Below, piece by piece: positions 34,446 through 42,119 of a stretch of 64,000 bases of DNA. The notes under the pieces were generated by a model. That model saw nothing but the letters and a program-made list of their open reading frames with translations. It had not been told where the DNA came from and made no database searches. The stretch lies in contig NZ_BONZ01000039.1 of the NCBI RefSeq assembly GCF_016862975.1, positions 1 to 64,000 of the forward strand. Direction: 5' to 3'. Source of the stretch: Rugosimonospora africana (GTDB taxonomy: Bacteria; Actinomycetota; Actinomycetes; Mycobacteriales; Micromonosporaceae). The translations under genes were made by a program, and so were the position numbers. Each line of letters begins with the position of its first letter. The stretch's first letter is position 1.

Positions 34446-35320
34446 GAGTCCGCGTCCTCGGGACCGCCGCCGGCGGCGGTCTGCCGCAGTGGAACTGCGC
34501 CTGCGACGGCTGCCGGCAGGCCCGGGCCGCCGGCGTCGACCGTACCCAGGACTGCCTGGCCGTCAGCGGCGACGGACGGGCCTGGTACCTGGTCAATGCC
34601 TCCCCCGACCTGCGCACCCAGCTGCTGCGCACGCCGGAGCTGGCGCCGGGGCCGGGCCGCCGGGACACGCCGCTGCGCGGCGTCCTGTTCACCAGCGCCG
34701 AACTCGACCACACATTCGGGCTGTTGAGCCTGCGGGAAGCCGGCCAGCTGACCGTCCACGCCACTGCCCCGGTGCGCCACGCCCTCCGCGGGGCATTCCC
34801 GCTCGAACCGGTGCTGGCGCGGTACACCCGCACGCGTTGGGAGACCGTCGTGTGTGGACAGGCTATCCCGCTCGACGGCGGGCTGAGCGTGACCGCCATC
34901 CGTCTGAGCGAAAAAAGCCCCCGGTACGCGGAGCCACACGCCGGCGACGACTGGGTCATCGGGTACCGGATCGACGATGTCCACAGTGGATCCACGCTGC
35001 TGTACGCGCCGTGCCTGGCAGCATGGACCGACACGCTCTCCACCGCCGTACGCGACGCCGACGCCGTCATCCTCGACGGCACGTTCTACGGCTGCGACGA
35101 GATGGCCACCCGCACCGGTCTCGACCGCCCGGCTGCCGGCATGGGCCACCTGCCCATCCGCGACTCGCTGCCCCACCTGGCCGCCCATGCCGGCCCGCGA
35201 TACCTCTACACGCACCTCAACAACACCAACCCGCTGACCCACCCGGACGCGCCGCAACACGCGGCACTCGCCGAGGCAGGCGCGGCCGTCGCGACCGACG
35301 GTCAACTGCTCTCACTCTGA
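34442..35320 (+). CDS. pqqB: PqqB, metallo-beta-lactamase-fold PQQ biosynthesis hydroxylase
   Basis: The 292-residue protein starts with GTG 34442. N-terminal GTAAGGGLPQWNC with NCACDGC is the PqqB zinc-knuckle signature. The fold continues with ELDHTFGLLSLRE, LLYAPCLAAW, ILDGTF and GHLPIRDSL, and ends with the TH-NNTNPL motif. PqqB is thought to hydroxylate the cross-linked Glu-Tyr intermediate before PqqC acts. It is the last pqq gene of the operon. No pqqF/G protease is present, so trimming of PqqA must use a protease encoded elsewhere. Confidence 0.95.
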   Translation: MRVRVLGTAAGGGLPQWNCACDGCRQARAAGVDRTQDCLAVSGDGRAWYLVNASPDLRTQLLRTPELAPGPGRRDTPLRGVLFTSAELDHTFGLLSLREAGQLTVHATAPVRHALRGAFPLEPVLARYTRTRWETVVCGQAIPLDGGLSVTAIRLSEKSPRYAEPHAGDDWVIGYRIDDVHSGSTLLYAPCLAAWTDTLSTAVRDADAVILDGTFYGCDEMATRTGLDRPAAGMGHLPIRDSLPHLAAHAGPRYLYTHLNNTNPLTHPDAPQHAALAEAGAAVATDGQLLSL

Positions 35321-35383
35321 CCCGCTCTCATCCGTCGCGACCCGCGCCGGATTTCCACACCCTGGAAGGAGCACAACCTCACC

Positions 35384-36367
35384 GTGAAAAGACACTGGTC
35401 GACCATCGTCACGGCGTCCGCGAGCGCCGTCGTGACAGCCCTCGCGATGGTCGGCGTCATGCTGGCCACCGGCCTGCCCAGCGCGGCGCACGACAGCAAG
35501 GTCAAGAACACCGGGGCGCAGAACCTCGGCGACCCCGACTACGGCGTGTGCCGGGGCACCAACCCGGCCTGCTACCACGACTGGGGCAACTTCGACCCGG
35601 CCGACGGGTACAAGGTGCTGCTCTACACCGCCACCGCCGGACCCCGTCACGCCGACCTCGGGCCGGCCCTGGCCCCCGGCATGGACCCGCCGCTGGCCGC
35701 GTCCAACGTGGTACAGAACGCCGTCATCAAACTCGGCCAGCAGAACGGCTTCACGGTCGACTGGACCGAGGACGTCAACCAGCTCGCCTCGCCCAATGAC
35801 CTGTTCAAGTACAACGCGGTCATCTTCTTCAGCACCTCCCGGGACAACCTGAACCTGGCCGCGCAGACGTCGCTGCGTCAGTACATCCGCGGCGGCGGCG
35901 GATTCGTCGGCGTGCACAACGCCTTCGGGACCGAGTACAACTGGCCCTGGTACGAGGGCCTGCTGGGCGGGGCGAACTACTACGACCACGGCCCGGAACA
36001 GACTGGCACGGTCGACATCGTGGATCGCAAAGACGTGTCCACCTCCGGGTTGCCGTCGACGTTCACCTTCAAGGACGAGTGGTACAACCTGGTTCCGTTC
36101 CCGTCCGGTGTCCGTTTCCTGGCGACGGTGGACGAGAAGACACTGCCCAACGGCGCCAAGGGTTCGATGGGCGACCCGGGTGCCGGCGACTTCCACCCCG
36201 TCGCCTGGTGCCAGTACTACGACGGTGGCCGGGCGTTCCTGACCACACTGGGGCATGACGCCGGCGACTTCTCCACCGACGGCTCGTTCCCCGGCGCGCA
36301 GGACTTCCAGAAGCTGCTCGTCGGCGGCATCAGGTCCGCCATGGGGGCCGCACCGTTCTGCAAGTGA
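35384..36367 (+). CDS. Secreted ThuA-domain protein
   Basis: A 327-residue preprotein with an N-terminal Sec signal (I-V-T-A-S-A-S-A-V-V-T-A-L-A-M-V, cleavage around A-A-H-D). The mature part is a ThuA-like domain (PF06283, glutamine-amidotransferase-like fold). It has the pattern KVLLYTATAGPRHADLGPA, the F-F-S-T-S-R-D strand, GGGGFVGVHNAFG and the late HPVAWCQYYDGGRAFLTTLGHD. ThuA domains occur in trehalose-utilisation loci and next to or fused with PQQ sugar dehydrogenases. It starts with GTG 35384, 63 bp after pqqB, and a strong terminator follows, so it is probably the last gene of the pqq transcript. The biochemical role is unknown. Confidence 0.85.
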   Translation: MKRHWSTIVTASASAVVTALAMVGVMLATGLPSAAHDSKVKNTGAQNLGDPDYGVCRGTNPACYHDWGNFDPADGYKVLLYTATAGPRHADLGPALAPGMDPPLAASNVVQNAVIKLGQQNGFTVDWTEDVNQLASPNDLFKYNAVIFFSTSRDNLNLAAQTSLRQYIRGGGGFVGVHNAFGTEYNWPWYEGLLGGANYYDHGPEQTGTVDIVDRKDVSTSGLPSTFTFKDEWYNLVPFPSGVRFLATVDEKTLPNGAKGSMGDPGAGDFHPVAWCQYYDGGRAFLTTLGHDAGDFSTDGSFPGAQDFQKLLVGGIRSAMGAAPFCK

Positions 36368-36379
36368 CGCGCTGACGCC

Positions 36380-36413
36380 ACCGGGCCCGGCATCTCGCGA
36401 TGCCGGGCCCGGT
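36380..36413. terminator. Bidirectional terminator between ThuA and EamA genes
   Basis: ACCGGGCCCGGCAT (36380-36393), loop CTCGCG, ATGCCGGGCCCGGT (36400-36413): a perfect 14-bp stem between two convergent genes. Confidence 0.85.
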
Positions 36414-36472
36414 CTCTGTCCGTGGCGGGGGCGGTGACCGGAGGGCGCGTCACCGCCGCCGGCCGGTCGCTG

Positions 36473-37339
36473 TCACCGGGCCGCCGGCTCCGGCCTGAGC
36501 ACCAGAGCCAGCCCGGCGACGGTGACCAGCATGCCGACCAGGCTGACCGATGGGATCGGCTCGGCCAGCAGCGCCCAGCCCCAGCCCACGCCGAACACCG
36601 GCACCAGGAGGTTGACGTTCGCGGCCCAGGCCGGCCCCTCCCGCCCGATCAGCCAGTAGAACAGCAGGTACGCCAGTGCGCTGCCGAGCAACCCGAGCAC
36701 GGCCAGTACGCCGAGGTCGCTCGTATGGATCCGGGCGGTGGGAGGCACGATCGGGAGCACCGCCAGCAGGAGCGCGCAGCCGGCCAGTTGCTGACCCGCC
36801 GCGACGGCCAGGGGCGGCACCTTCGCGAACCGGTCGGCGGCGAAGAACCCGGCGTACGCGAACACCGCCGCCCCGGCCAGCCCCGCCGCGACACCGTCGA
36901 AATCCGACGTGGACAGGCGTAGCCCGCGGGCGCCCATCACAGTCAGCACACCGGCGGAGGCGAGCCCCAGGCCGGTCAACTGCGCCCAGCGGGGCCTGCG
37001 GCGACGTCGCACCGAGTCAATGAGCAGGGCGAACATCGGCGCGGAGGCGTTGAGCACCGCCGACGTGCCGGCACCCAGGCGCAGCGTGGCCACTGAGATG
37101 AGGCTGAACGGGATCGCCGCGGACAGGGCGCCCAGCATGAGATACGCGAGCGGGCCCGGCCCGCGCAGTGACTGGCGGCGGGCACGGGCCAGGGCGAACA
37201 GGGCGGTGCCACCGACGAGCGTGCGCCCGACCGTGACGCCGACCGGGCCGAGTACCGGGGCGACCAGCCGGACGAGGACGTAGGACAGGCCGAACAGGGC
37301 ACCGCAGCAGGCCAGTGCTGCGAGGGACCGCGTCCTCAT
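36473..37339 (-). CDS. EamA/DMT-superfamily transporter
   Basis: The product is 288 residues with ten hydrophobic helices arranged as two EamA repeats (about 5-135 and 148-280). First-repeat signatures are GLSYVLVRLVAP and LRLGAGTSAVLNASAPMF; the second repeat has G-S-A-L-A-Y-L-L-F-Y-W-L. DMT carriers export amino acids, sugars or metabolites. The gene is 28 bp downstream of livF on the same strand, so it is probably the last gene of the catabolic operon and could export an overflow product. Confidence 0.88.
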   Translation of the reverse strand: MRTRSLAALACCGALFGLSYVLVRLVAPVLGPVGVTVGRTLVGGTALFALARARRQSLRGPGPLAYLMLGALSAAIPFSLISVATLRLGAGTSAVLNASAPMFALLIDSVRRRRRPRWAQLTGLGLASAGVLTVMGARGLRLSTSDFDGVAAGLAGAAVFAYAGFFAADRFAKVPPLAVAAGQQLAGCALLLAVLPIVPPTARIHTSDLGVLAVLGLLGSALAYLLFYWLIGREGPAWAANVNLLVPVFGVGWGWALLAEPIPSVSLVGMLVTVAGLALVLRPEPAAR

Positions 37340-37367
37340 CCGGCGCGGTCCCTCGCCGTACCGGCGG

Positions 37368-38117
37368 TCACAGTCCGAGGTAGATGCGCCGCACCCGGGG
37401 ATCGTGACGCAGCTCGTGCGCGCTGCCGGTCATCGCCACCTGGCCGTTCTCCATCACCAGGCAGTCGGTGGTCGCCTCGAAGGTGAGCTTCGCGTTCTGC
37501 TCCACCAGCAGCAGGCTCATCCCCTCCCCGCTCAACCGCTGCAGCACCGCGAGGATGTCCTCGACCAGCTTGGGCGACAAGCCCATCGAGGGCTCGTCGA
37601 GCAGCAGCAGCCGGGGACGGGACATCAGCGCCCGGCCGATGGCGAGCATCTGCTGCTGCCCGCCGGACAGCGCCCCGGCCAGCCGGGCGCGCATCTCGCC
37701 CAGTACCGGGAACAGCTCGTACACCTCGGCGAGGCTCTGCTGGCTGTGCCTGCGCCATCCCCGCGCGTACGCGCCGAGCATCAGGTTCTTCTCGACGCTC
37801 AAGCCGGCGAACACCTTACGTCCCTCGGGCACGTACCCGACGCCGTGCCGGACCATGTCCCGGGCCCGGACCCGGGTCAGGTCGATGTCGCCGAGGCGCA
37901 GCGCGTCCACGGCACGGGGCACCAACCCCATCAGCGCCTTGAGCGTGGAGGACTTTCCGGCGCCGTTCGCGCCGACGATGCCGACGGCCTGTCCGGCACC
38001 GACGGTGAAGTCGACCGACCGCACCGCGCAGACTCCTCCATAGTGGACGGTCAATCCGCGAACCGACAGAGTCAGTCCGGAGCCGGTAGTGGTCGGTGCG
38101 GGCGAGGTCTGCGTCAC
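37368..38117 (-). CDS. livF: Branched-chain-type ABC transporter ATPase LivF
   Basis: A 249-residue ATPase starting with GTG 38117, which overlaps the stop of the livM-livG fusion. Walker A is GANGAGKSS near residue 45, the Q-loop lies before GYVPEGRKVFAGLSVEKNL, signature LSGGQQQMLAIGRALM, Walker B RLLLLDEPSMGLSP and VEQN replaces the H-loop region as in LivF. The Y-V-P-E-G-R motif is diagnostic for LivF. It powers uptake with LivG, the LivH/LivM permeases and the lipoprotein encoded upstream. Confidence 0.94.
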   Translation of the reverse strand: MTQTSPAPTTTGSGLTLSVRGLTVHYGGVCAVRSVDFTVGAGQAVGIVGANGAGKSSTLKALMGLVPRAVDALRLGDIDLTRVRARDMVRHGVGYVPEGRKVFAGLSVEKNLMLGAYARGWRRHSQQSLAEVYELFPVLGEMRARLAGALSGGQQQMLAIGRALMSRPRLLLLDEPSMGLSPKLVEDILAVLQRLSGEGMSLLLVEQNAKLTFEATTDCLVMENGQVAMTGSAHELRHDPRVRRIYLGL

Positions 38118-39934
38118 TGGGCCACCTCCGTGGCGATCACCGGGGGAACGTCCTTGCTCATCGCCGAATCGCCCAGGTACGCCTCGATGACCCGCGGGGT
38201 TGCGGCCACCTCCGCCGGGCCGCCCTCGGCGATCACCTCGCCGCTGGCCAGCACGGTGATGCGCTCGCACAGCGACATCACCAGACCCATGTTGTGCTCG
38301 ATGATGACGACGGTCACTCCGCTGTCGCGGATGGATCGGACGATCTCGCCGAGCTGCCGTACCTCTTCGCCGTTGAGCCCGGCGGCCGGTTCGTCCAGCA
38401 GCAGGAGCCTGGGCCCGCTGACCATGGCCCGGGCGATTTCCACCCGGCGCTGGATGCCGTAGGGCAGCGATCGGGGCAGCGCGTCGGCGAAGGCGCTCAG
38501 CCCGAACTGGTCGAGCATGGCATCGGCCCGCGCGCGCAACGCCCGGTCCCGCCGCACCACGCCGACCTGCCACACCGCGTACCGCCAGATCCCGCGGGTA
38601 CGGCTGCGGTCGGCGGCGACCAGGACATTCTCCCGCACCGTCAGGTTGTTGAACAGCCGCAGATTTTGGAAGGTCCGGGCGAGGCCGGCGTGGGACAACT
38701 GGTAGGGTCGGCGGCCCCCGACCGGCGCGCCGCCAAGCCGGACTGTTCCACCGCTCGGCCGGTAGAGGCCGCTGATGACGTTGAACAGTGTGGTCTTGCC
38801 GGATCCGTTCGGGCCGACGATGCCGCGGATCTCACCGGCCCCGACCGACAGCGAGACCTCGCGCAGCGCCCACAGGCCGCGAAACCGCTTGCTGATCTGC
38901 TGGACCTCCAACAGCGGCCCCGGCCCCACCGGCGCGGACGCCTGCGGCGCGGCCGGGAACGGACGGAACGGTCCGAGCACGGCCGCGCTCGCACCCTCGC
39001 CCCGCCGTTTGCGCCAGCCCGAGCGCAGCCGCGCCGGCAGGCCGGCCAGCCCGGTCGGAGCGAACACCACGGCCAGCACGACTACGACGCCGTACCCCAG
39101 TTGGGCGTACGTCGACGCGTCACTCAGCGCCTCGCGCAGCAGGGACAGGGCCAGCGCCCCGACGACACAGCCGACCAAGCTCTGCCGGCCGCCGATGATG
39201 ACCATGGCGAGCAGCAGGAACATGTTTGTCATGCTGAACGTATCCGGGGACACGTACCGGATCAGCCCGGCGTACAGCACGCCGGCCAGACCGCCGTACA
39301 CACTGGCCAGGCCGAAGGCCGCCATCCGCAGCATCGGCACCTCGGCACCGACCGCGCCGGCGGCCAGCGAGTCGTCGCGCATCGCGCGCATGCGCCGGCC
39401 CAGCGGGGTACGCACGACGAACAGCCCGAAGGCCAGCGCGGCGGCGAACACAACCACCTCGACATACCAGTACAGGTAGTCGGAGGACAGGTCGACGCCG
39501 CCCAGCGGTGGTACCGGGATCCCGGAGATGCCCGACGCGCCACCGGCGAGGGCGGCGTTGGTGACCCAGTTGGTGAACGCGACCGCCAACCCCAGCGTCA
39601 CGATGCCCAGATAATGCGACTGCACGCGCAGTGCCGGGGTGCCGACCAGCAGGCCGATCACCACGGTCGCCACCAGCGACAGCAGCGCCGCCGGCCAGAA
39701 TCCGTACCCGTAATGGGTGGTGAGGATCGCCACGGCGTACGAGCCGACTCCGAAGAAGGCCACCTGCGCCAGGTTCACCTGACCCGCCACGCCCATCGCC
39801 AGGCCCAGCCCGATGGCCAGCACGGCGAACACCAGCGCCACGTCGGCCACGTGCATGGCGTACAGGTTCAGTCCGTACGGCAGCCCCCACGCGACGACGG
39901 CGAGCAGGGCGACCAGACCGATGCGGTACCTCAC
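38114..39934 (-). CDS. livM: LivM-LivG fusion: ABC permease joined to ATPase
   Basis: The 606-residue polypeptide combines two subunits. Residues 1-300 are the LivM permease (BPD_transp_2) with about nine helices and the loop GRRMRAMRDDSLAAGAVG. After a basic, Ala/Pro-rich linker (about 305-345), residues about 350-595 are the LivG ATPase. It has Walker A GPNGSGKTTLFN, the ARTFQNLRLFNNLTVREN Q-loop, LPYGIQRRVEIARAM signature region, Walker B LLLLDEPAAGLN and VIIEHNM. The start ATG 39934 overlaps the livH stop. Fusions of these two are seen in some actinobacteria. They import branched-chain amino acids or, often, aromatic or other carboxylic acids. Confidence 0.94.
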   Translation of the reverse strand: MRYRIGLVALLAVVAWGLPYGLNLYAMHVADVALVFAVLAIGLGLAMGVAGQVNLAQVAFFGVGSYAVAILTTHYGYGFWPAALLSLVATVVIGLLVGTPALRVQSHYLGIVTLGLAVAFTNWVTNAALAGGASGISGIPVPPLGGVDLSSDYLYWYVEVVVFAAALAFGLFVVRTPLGRRMRAMRDDSLAAGAVGAEVPMLRMAAFGLASVYGGLAGVLYAGLIRYVSPDTFSMTNMFLLLAMVIIGGRQSLVGCVVGALALSLLREALSDASTYAQLGYGVVVVLAVVFAPTGLAGLPARLRSGWRKRRGEGASAAVLGPFRPFPAAPQASAPVGPGPLLEVQQISKRFRGLWALREVSLSVGAGEIRGIVGPNGSGKTTLFNVISGLYRPSGGTVRLGGAPVGGRRPYQLSHAGLARTFQNLRLFNNLTVRENVLVAADRSRTRGIWRYAVWQVGVVRRDRALRARADAMLDQFGLSAFADALPRSLPYGIQRRVEIARAMVSGPRLLLLDEPAAGLNGEEVRQLGEIVRSIRDSGVTVVIIEHNMGLVMSLCERITVLASGEVIAEGGPAEVAATPRVIEAYLGDSAMSKDVPPVIATEVAQ

Positions 39935-40800
39935 GCGCGGTTCACCGTCCTCTCGCCGAACACACCGGTCGGGCGGACCATGATGATGACGGTGAACACG
40001 AGGAACGTCACCAGGTCCGAGTAGCCCTGGAAATGCCCGGCGCTGAACGAGTCGAGCACGCCGATGGCAAGGCCGCCCAGGATCGCGCCGGGGATGCTGC
40101 CGAAGCCGCCGAGGATCGCCGCGGCGAATCCCTTGATGCCCAGGGAGCCGCCCATCGAGGCGTTGACGTACAGCAGTGGGCCGACCAGGCCGCCGCCGAG
40201 CGCGGCGAGGCCGGCGCCGATGGAGAAGGACAGCGCGTTGCTGCGCCCGACGTGGATACCGACCGCGGTGGCGGCCTCGTAGTCCATCGCGACCGCCTGC
40301 ATGGCCGCACCCCGCTTGGTGCGTTGCAGGAAGAGCACCAGGGCGACCATCGCCAGTGCTGCGATGGCCAGCACGACGAGGTTGTAGGTGCGCACCCGGA
40401 TACCGAAGATGTCCAGCGGTGCCGCCGGGACCGGGGACGGCACCGCCCGGCCGGTCGCGCCCCAGATCAGGGTGGCGACCGCCTCCAGCACGATGCCGAA
40501 GCCGATCGTACCGATCAGCATCAGGTCGAAGTCCTTGTTCTCCAACGGGCGCAGCACCCGTTCGATGATGACCCCGATCAGCCCGGTCACGACGATGGCC
40601 GCGACGATGGCCAGGGCGAAAGGCAGCTTGGCGGACATGTAGAAGGTGGACGCGACGTACGCGCCGATCATGACAACGTCGCCGTGCGCGAAGTTGACCA
40701 GGCCCATGGTTCGGTATACGAGCGAAAAGCCCATGGCGACCAGCGCGTAGACCGCACCGAGGCTCAGCCCGCCGATGAGCGTCTGAAAGAAGACTTGCAT
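39931..40800 (-). CDS. livH: Branched-chain-type ABC permease LivH
   Basis: A permease of 289 residues with about eight helices: FFQTLIGGLSLGAVYALVAM at the N-terminus, the NFAHGDVVMIGAY motif near residue 37, the EAA-like cytoplasmic loop RGAAMQAVAMDYEAATAVGI near 180, and SIGAGLAALGGGLVGPLLY. This is the LivH/BraD family. It is cotranscribed with the other importer genes; a strong stem-loop lies between it and the substrate-binding protein gene. Confidence 0.94.
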   Translation of the reverse strand: MQVFFQTLIGGLSLGAVYALVAMGFSLVYRTMGLVNFAHGDVVMIGAYVASTFYMSAKLPFALAIVAAIVVTGLIGVIIERVLRPLENKDFDLMLIGTIGFGIVLEAVATLIWGATGRAVPSPVPAAPLDIFGIRVRTYNLVVLAIAALAMVALVLFLQRTKRGAAMQAVAMDYEAATAVGIHVGRSNALSFSIGAGLAALGGGLVGPLLYVNASMGGSLGIKGFAAAILGGFGSIPGAILGGLAIGVLDSFSAGHFQGYSDLVTFLVFTVIIMVRPTGVFGERTVNRA

Positions 40801-40843
40801 GGCTCCCCCTGCCGCGACGGCGCGACGGCGACGGTAACGGGTA

Positions 40844-40873
40844 CCCGGGCCGGCAGAACTGCGCCGGCCCGGG
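40844..40873. terminator. Stem-loop between binding-protein and permease genes
   Basis: CCCGGGCCGGC (40844-40854), loop AGAACTGC, GCCGGCCCGGG (40863-40873): perfect 11-bp stem in the 115-bp gap. In ABC operons such hairpins protect or partly terminate the upstream mRNA, raising binding-protein levels over permease levels. Confidence 0.65.
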
Positions 40874-40915
40874 AGGATGGCTGCGTCAGCTGGCCACGGC
40901 CAGCCGGCCGCCGGC

Positions 40916-42073
40916 TCAGCTGGCCGCGGCCAGCTTGCCGTTGCTGATGACGCCGATCGACGTGGCGAAGATGCCCACGCCGGTGCTGTCGAACGCGAAG
41001 CTGCCCAGCAGGCCGTTGTACTTCGTGGCCCGGATCGCGTCGGCCAGCTTCTTGCCGGTCGCCACGTTGCTGGTCTTCAACGCGGTCAGCACGATGCTCG
41101 TTCCGTCGTAGGCCTTCGCCCCGTGCAGCTCGGCGTCGTCACCGTACGCGGCCTTGTAGGCGGCGGCGAACGTGCGGGACGCGTCGCTGATGTCATTGCC
41201 CAGGTACGGCGAACTGACGATGGTGTTCTCGACGTTGGCCGCGCCGGCGGTCTCGGCGAACACCGGCGTGCCCTGCGGAGCGCTGCCGGCGAATGGCACG
41301 GTGATGCCCAGATCGCGGGCCTGCTTGACGATGAGCCCCGCCTCTACCTCTTCGGAGCCGATGAAGACCAGCTGCGGGTTCTTCTGCCGGATCGTGGTCA
41401 GCGCGGCGCTGAAGTCCTTCTGGTCGGTCGTGACCACCTGGTCGGTCAACGGGGTGACGCCGCGCTTGGACAGCGAGGCGAGGAACGCGTCATGCTCGCC
41501 CTTGCCGTACCCACCGTTGTTAGTGATCATGGCGATGCTCTTGATGCCCTTGGTGTCGACAACGTACTTCGCCAGCGTCTCGTCGTAGGTGGTGCTGGTC
41601 GGCCCGTTGAGGAACAGGAACGGGCTGCCCAGCTTCACCATCGAGTCGGCCTGGCCGGAGGTGATGTTCGGGATCTGCTCCTGTTGCAGGATCGGAGCCA
41701 TCGCCTGGGTCACCGCGCTCTCGGAGGTGCCGATCATCGCGATGTACCCGTCACTGGCGATCTTCCTGGCCAGATTGGTACCCACCGTCGGGTCGCCCTG
41801 GTCGTCGAACACGTCCAGCTGTATCTTGCGGCCGTTGATGCCGCCCTTGGCGTTCCACTGGTCGACGGCGAGCTTCGCGCCGTTGGACTCCCAGTGGCCG
41901 AGCGAGCTGAGCTGGCCGCTCTGGGCGTCGACGACCGCTATCTTGATCGGGCCCTTGCCGCTTCCGGACGATGACGTGCTGGACTTGCCGGGGGCGCTGC
42001 ACGCGGTGGCGAGGATGGTGGTGAGGACGGCGGCGCCGATCAGGGCGCCGCGGATGTGCCGTGGGGTGTGCAT
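40916..42073 (-). CDS. livK: Lipoprotein substrate-binding protein, LivK/Leu-Ile-Val-binding family
   Basis: The 385-residue precursor starts at ATG 42073. A lipoprotein signal ends in LATACSAPG (Cys near residue 25), followed by a Ser/Gly linker. The periplasmic-binding fold (Peripla_BP_6) shows I-K-I-A-V-V-D-A-Q-S-G, WNAKGGINGRKIQLDVFDDQ, IGTSESAVTQAM, DFSAALTTIRQKNPQLVFIG and HGAKAYDGTSIVL. Ligands for this family include branched-chain amino acids, amides, aromatic acids and dicarboxylates. The catabolic enzyme genes immediately upstream on the same strand suggest an organic acid rather than leucine. GAGGTG precedes the start. Confidence 0.92.
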   Translation of the reverse strand: MHTPRHIRGALIGAAVLTTILATACSAPGKSSTSSSGSGKGPIKIAVVDAQSGQLSSLGHWESNGAKLAVDQWNAKGGINGRKIQLDVFDDQGDPTVGTNLARKIASDGYIAMIGTSESAVTQAMAPILQQEQIPNITSGQADSMVKLGSPFLFLNGPTSTTYDETLAKYVVDTKGIKSIAMITNNGGYGKGEHDAFLASLSKRGVTPLTDQVVTTDQKDFSAALTTIRQKNPQLVFIGSEEVEAGLIVKQARDLGITVPFAGSAPQGTPVFAETAGAANVENTIVSSPYLGNDISDASRTFAAAYKAAYGDDAELHGAKAYDGTSIVLTALKTSNVATGKKLADAIRATKYNGLLGSFAFDSTGVGIFATSIGVISNGKLAAAS

Positions 42074-42119
42074 CACGATCACCTCGAATCAGGGTATGGG
42101 TATGTCGTGTTGCGGTGGT

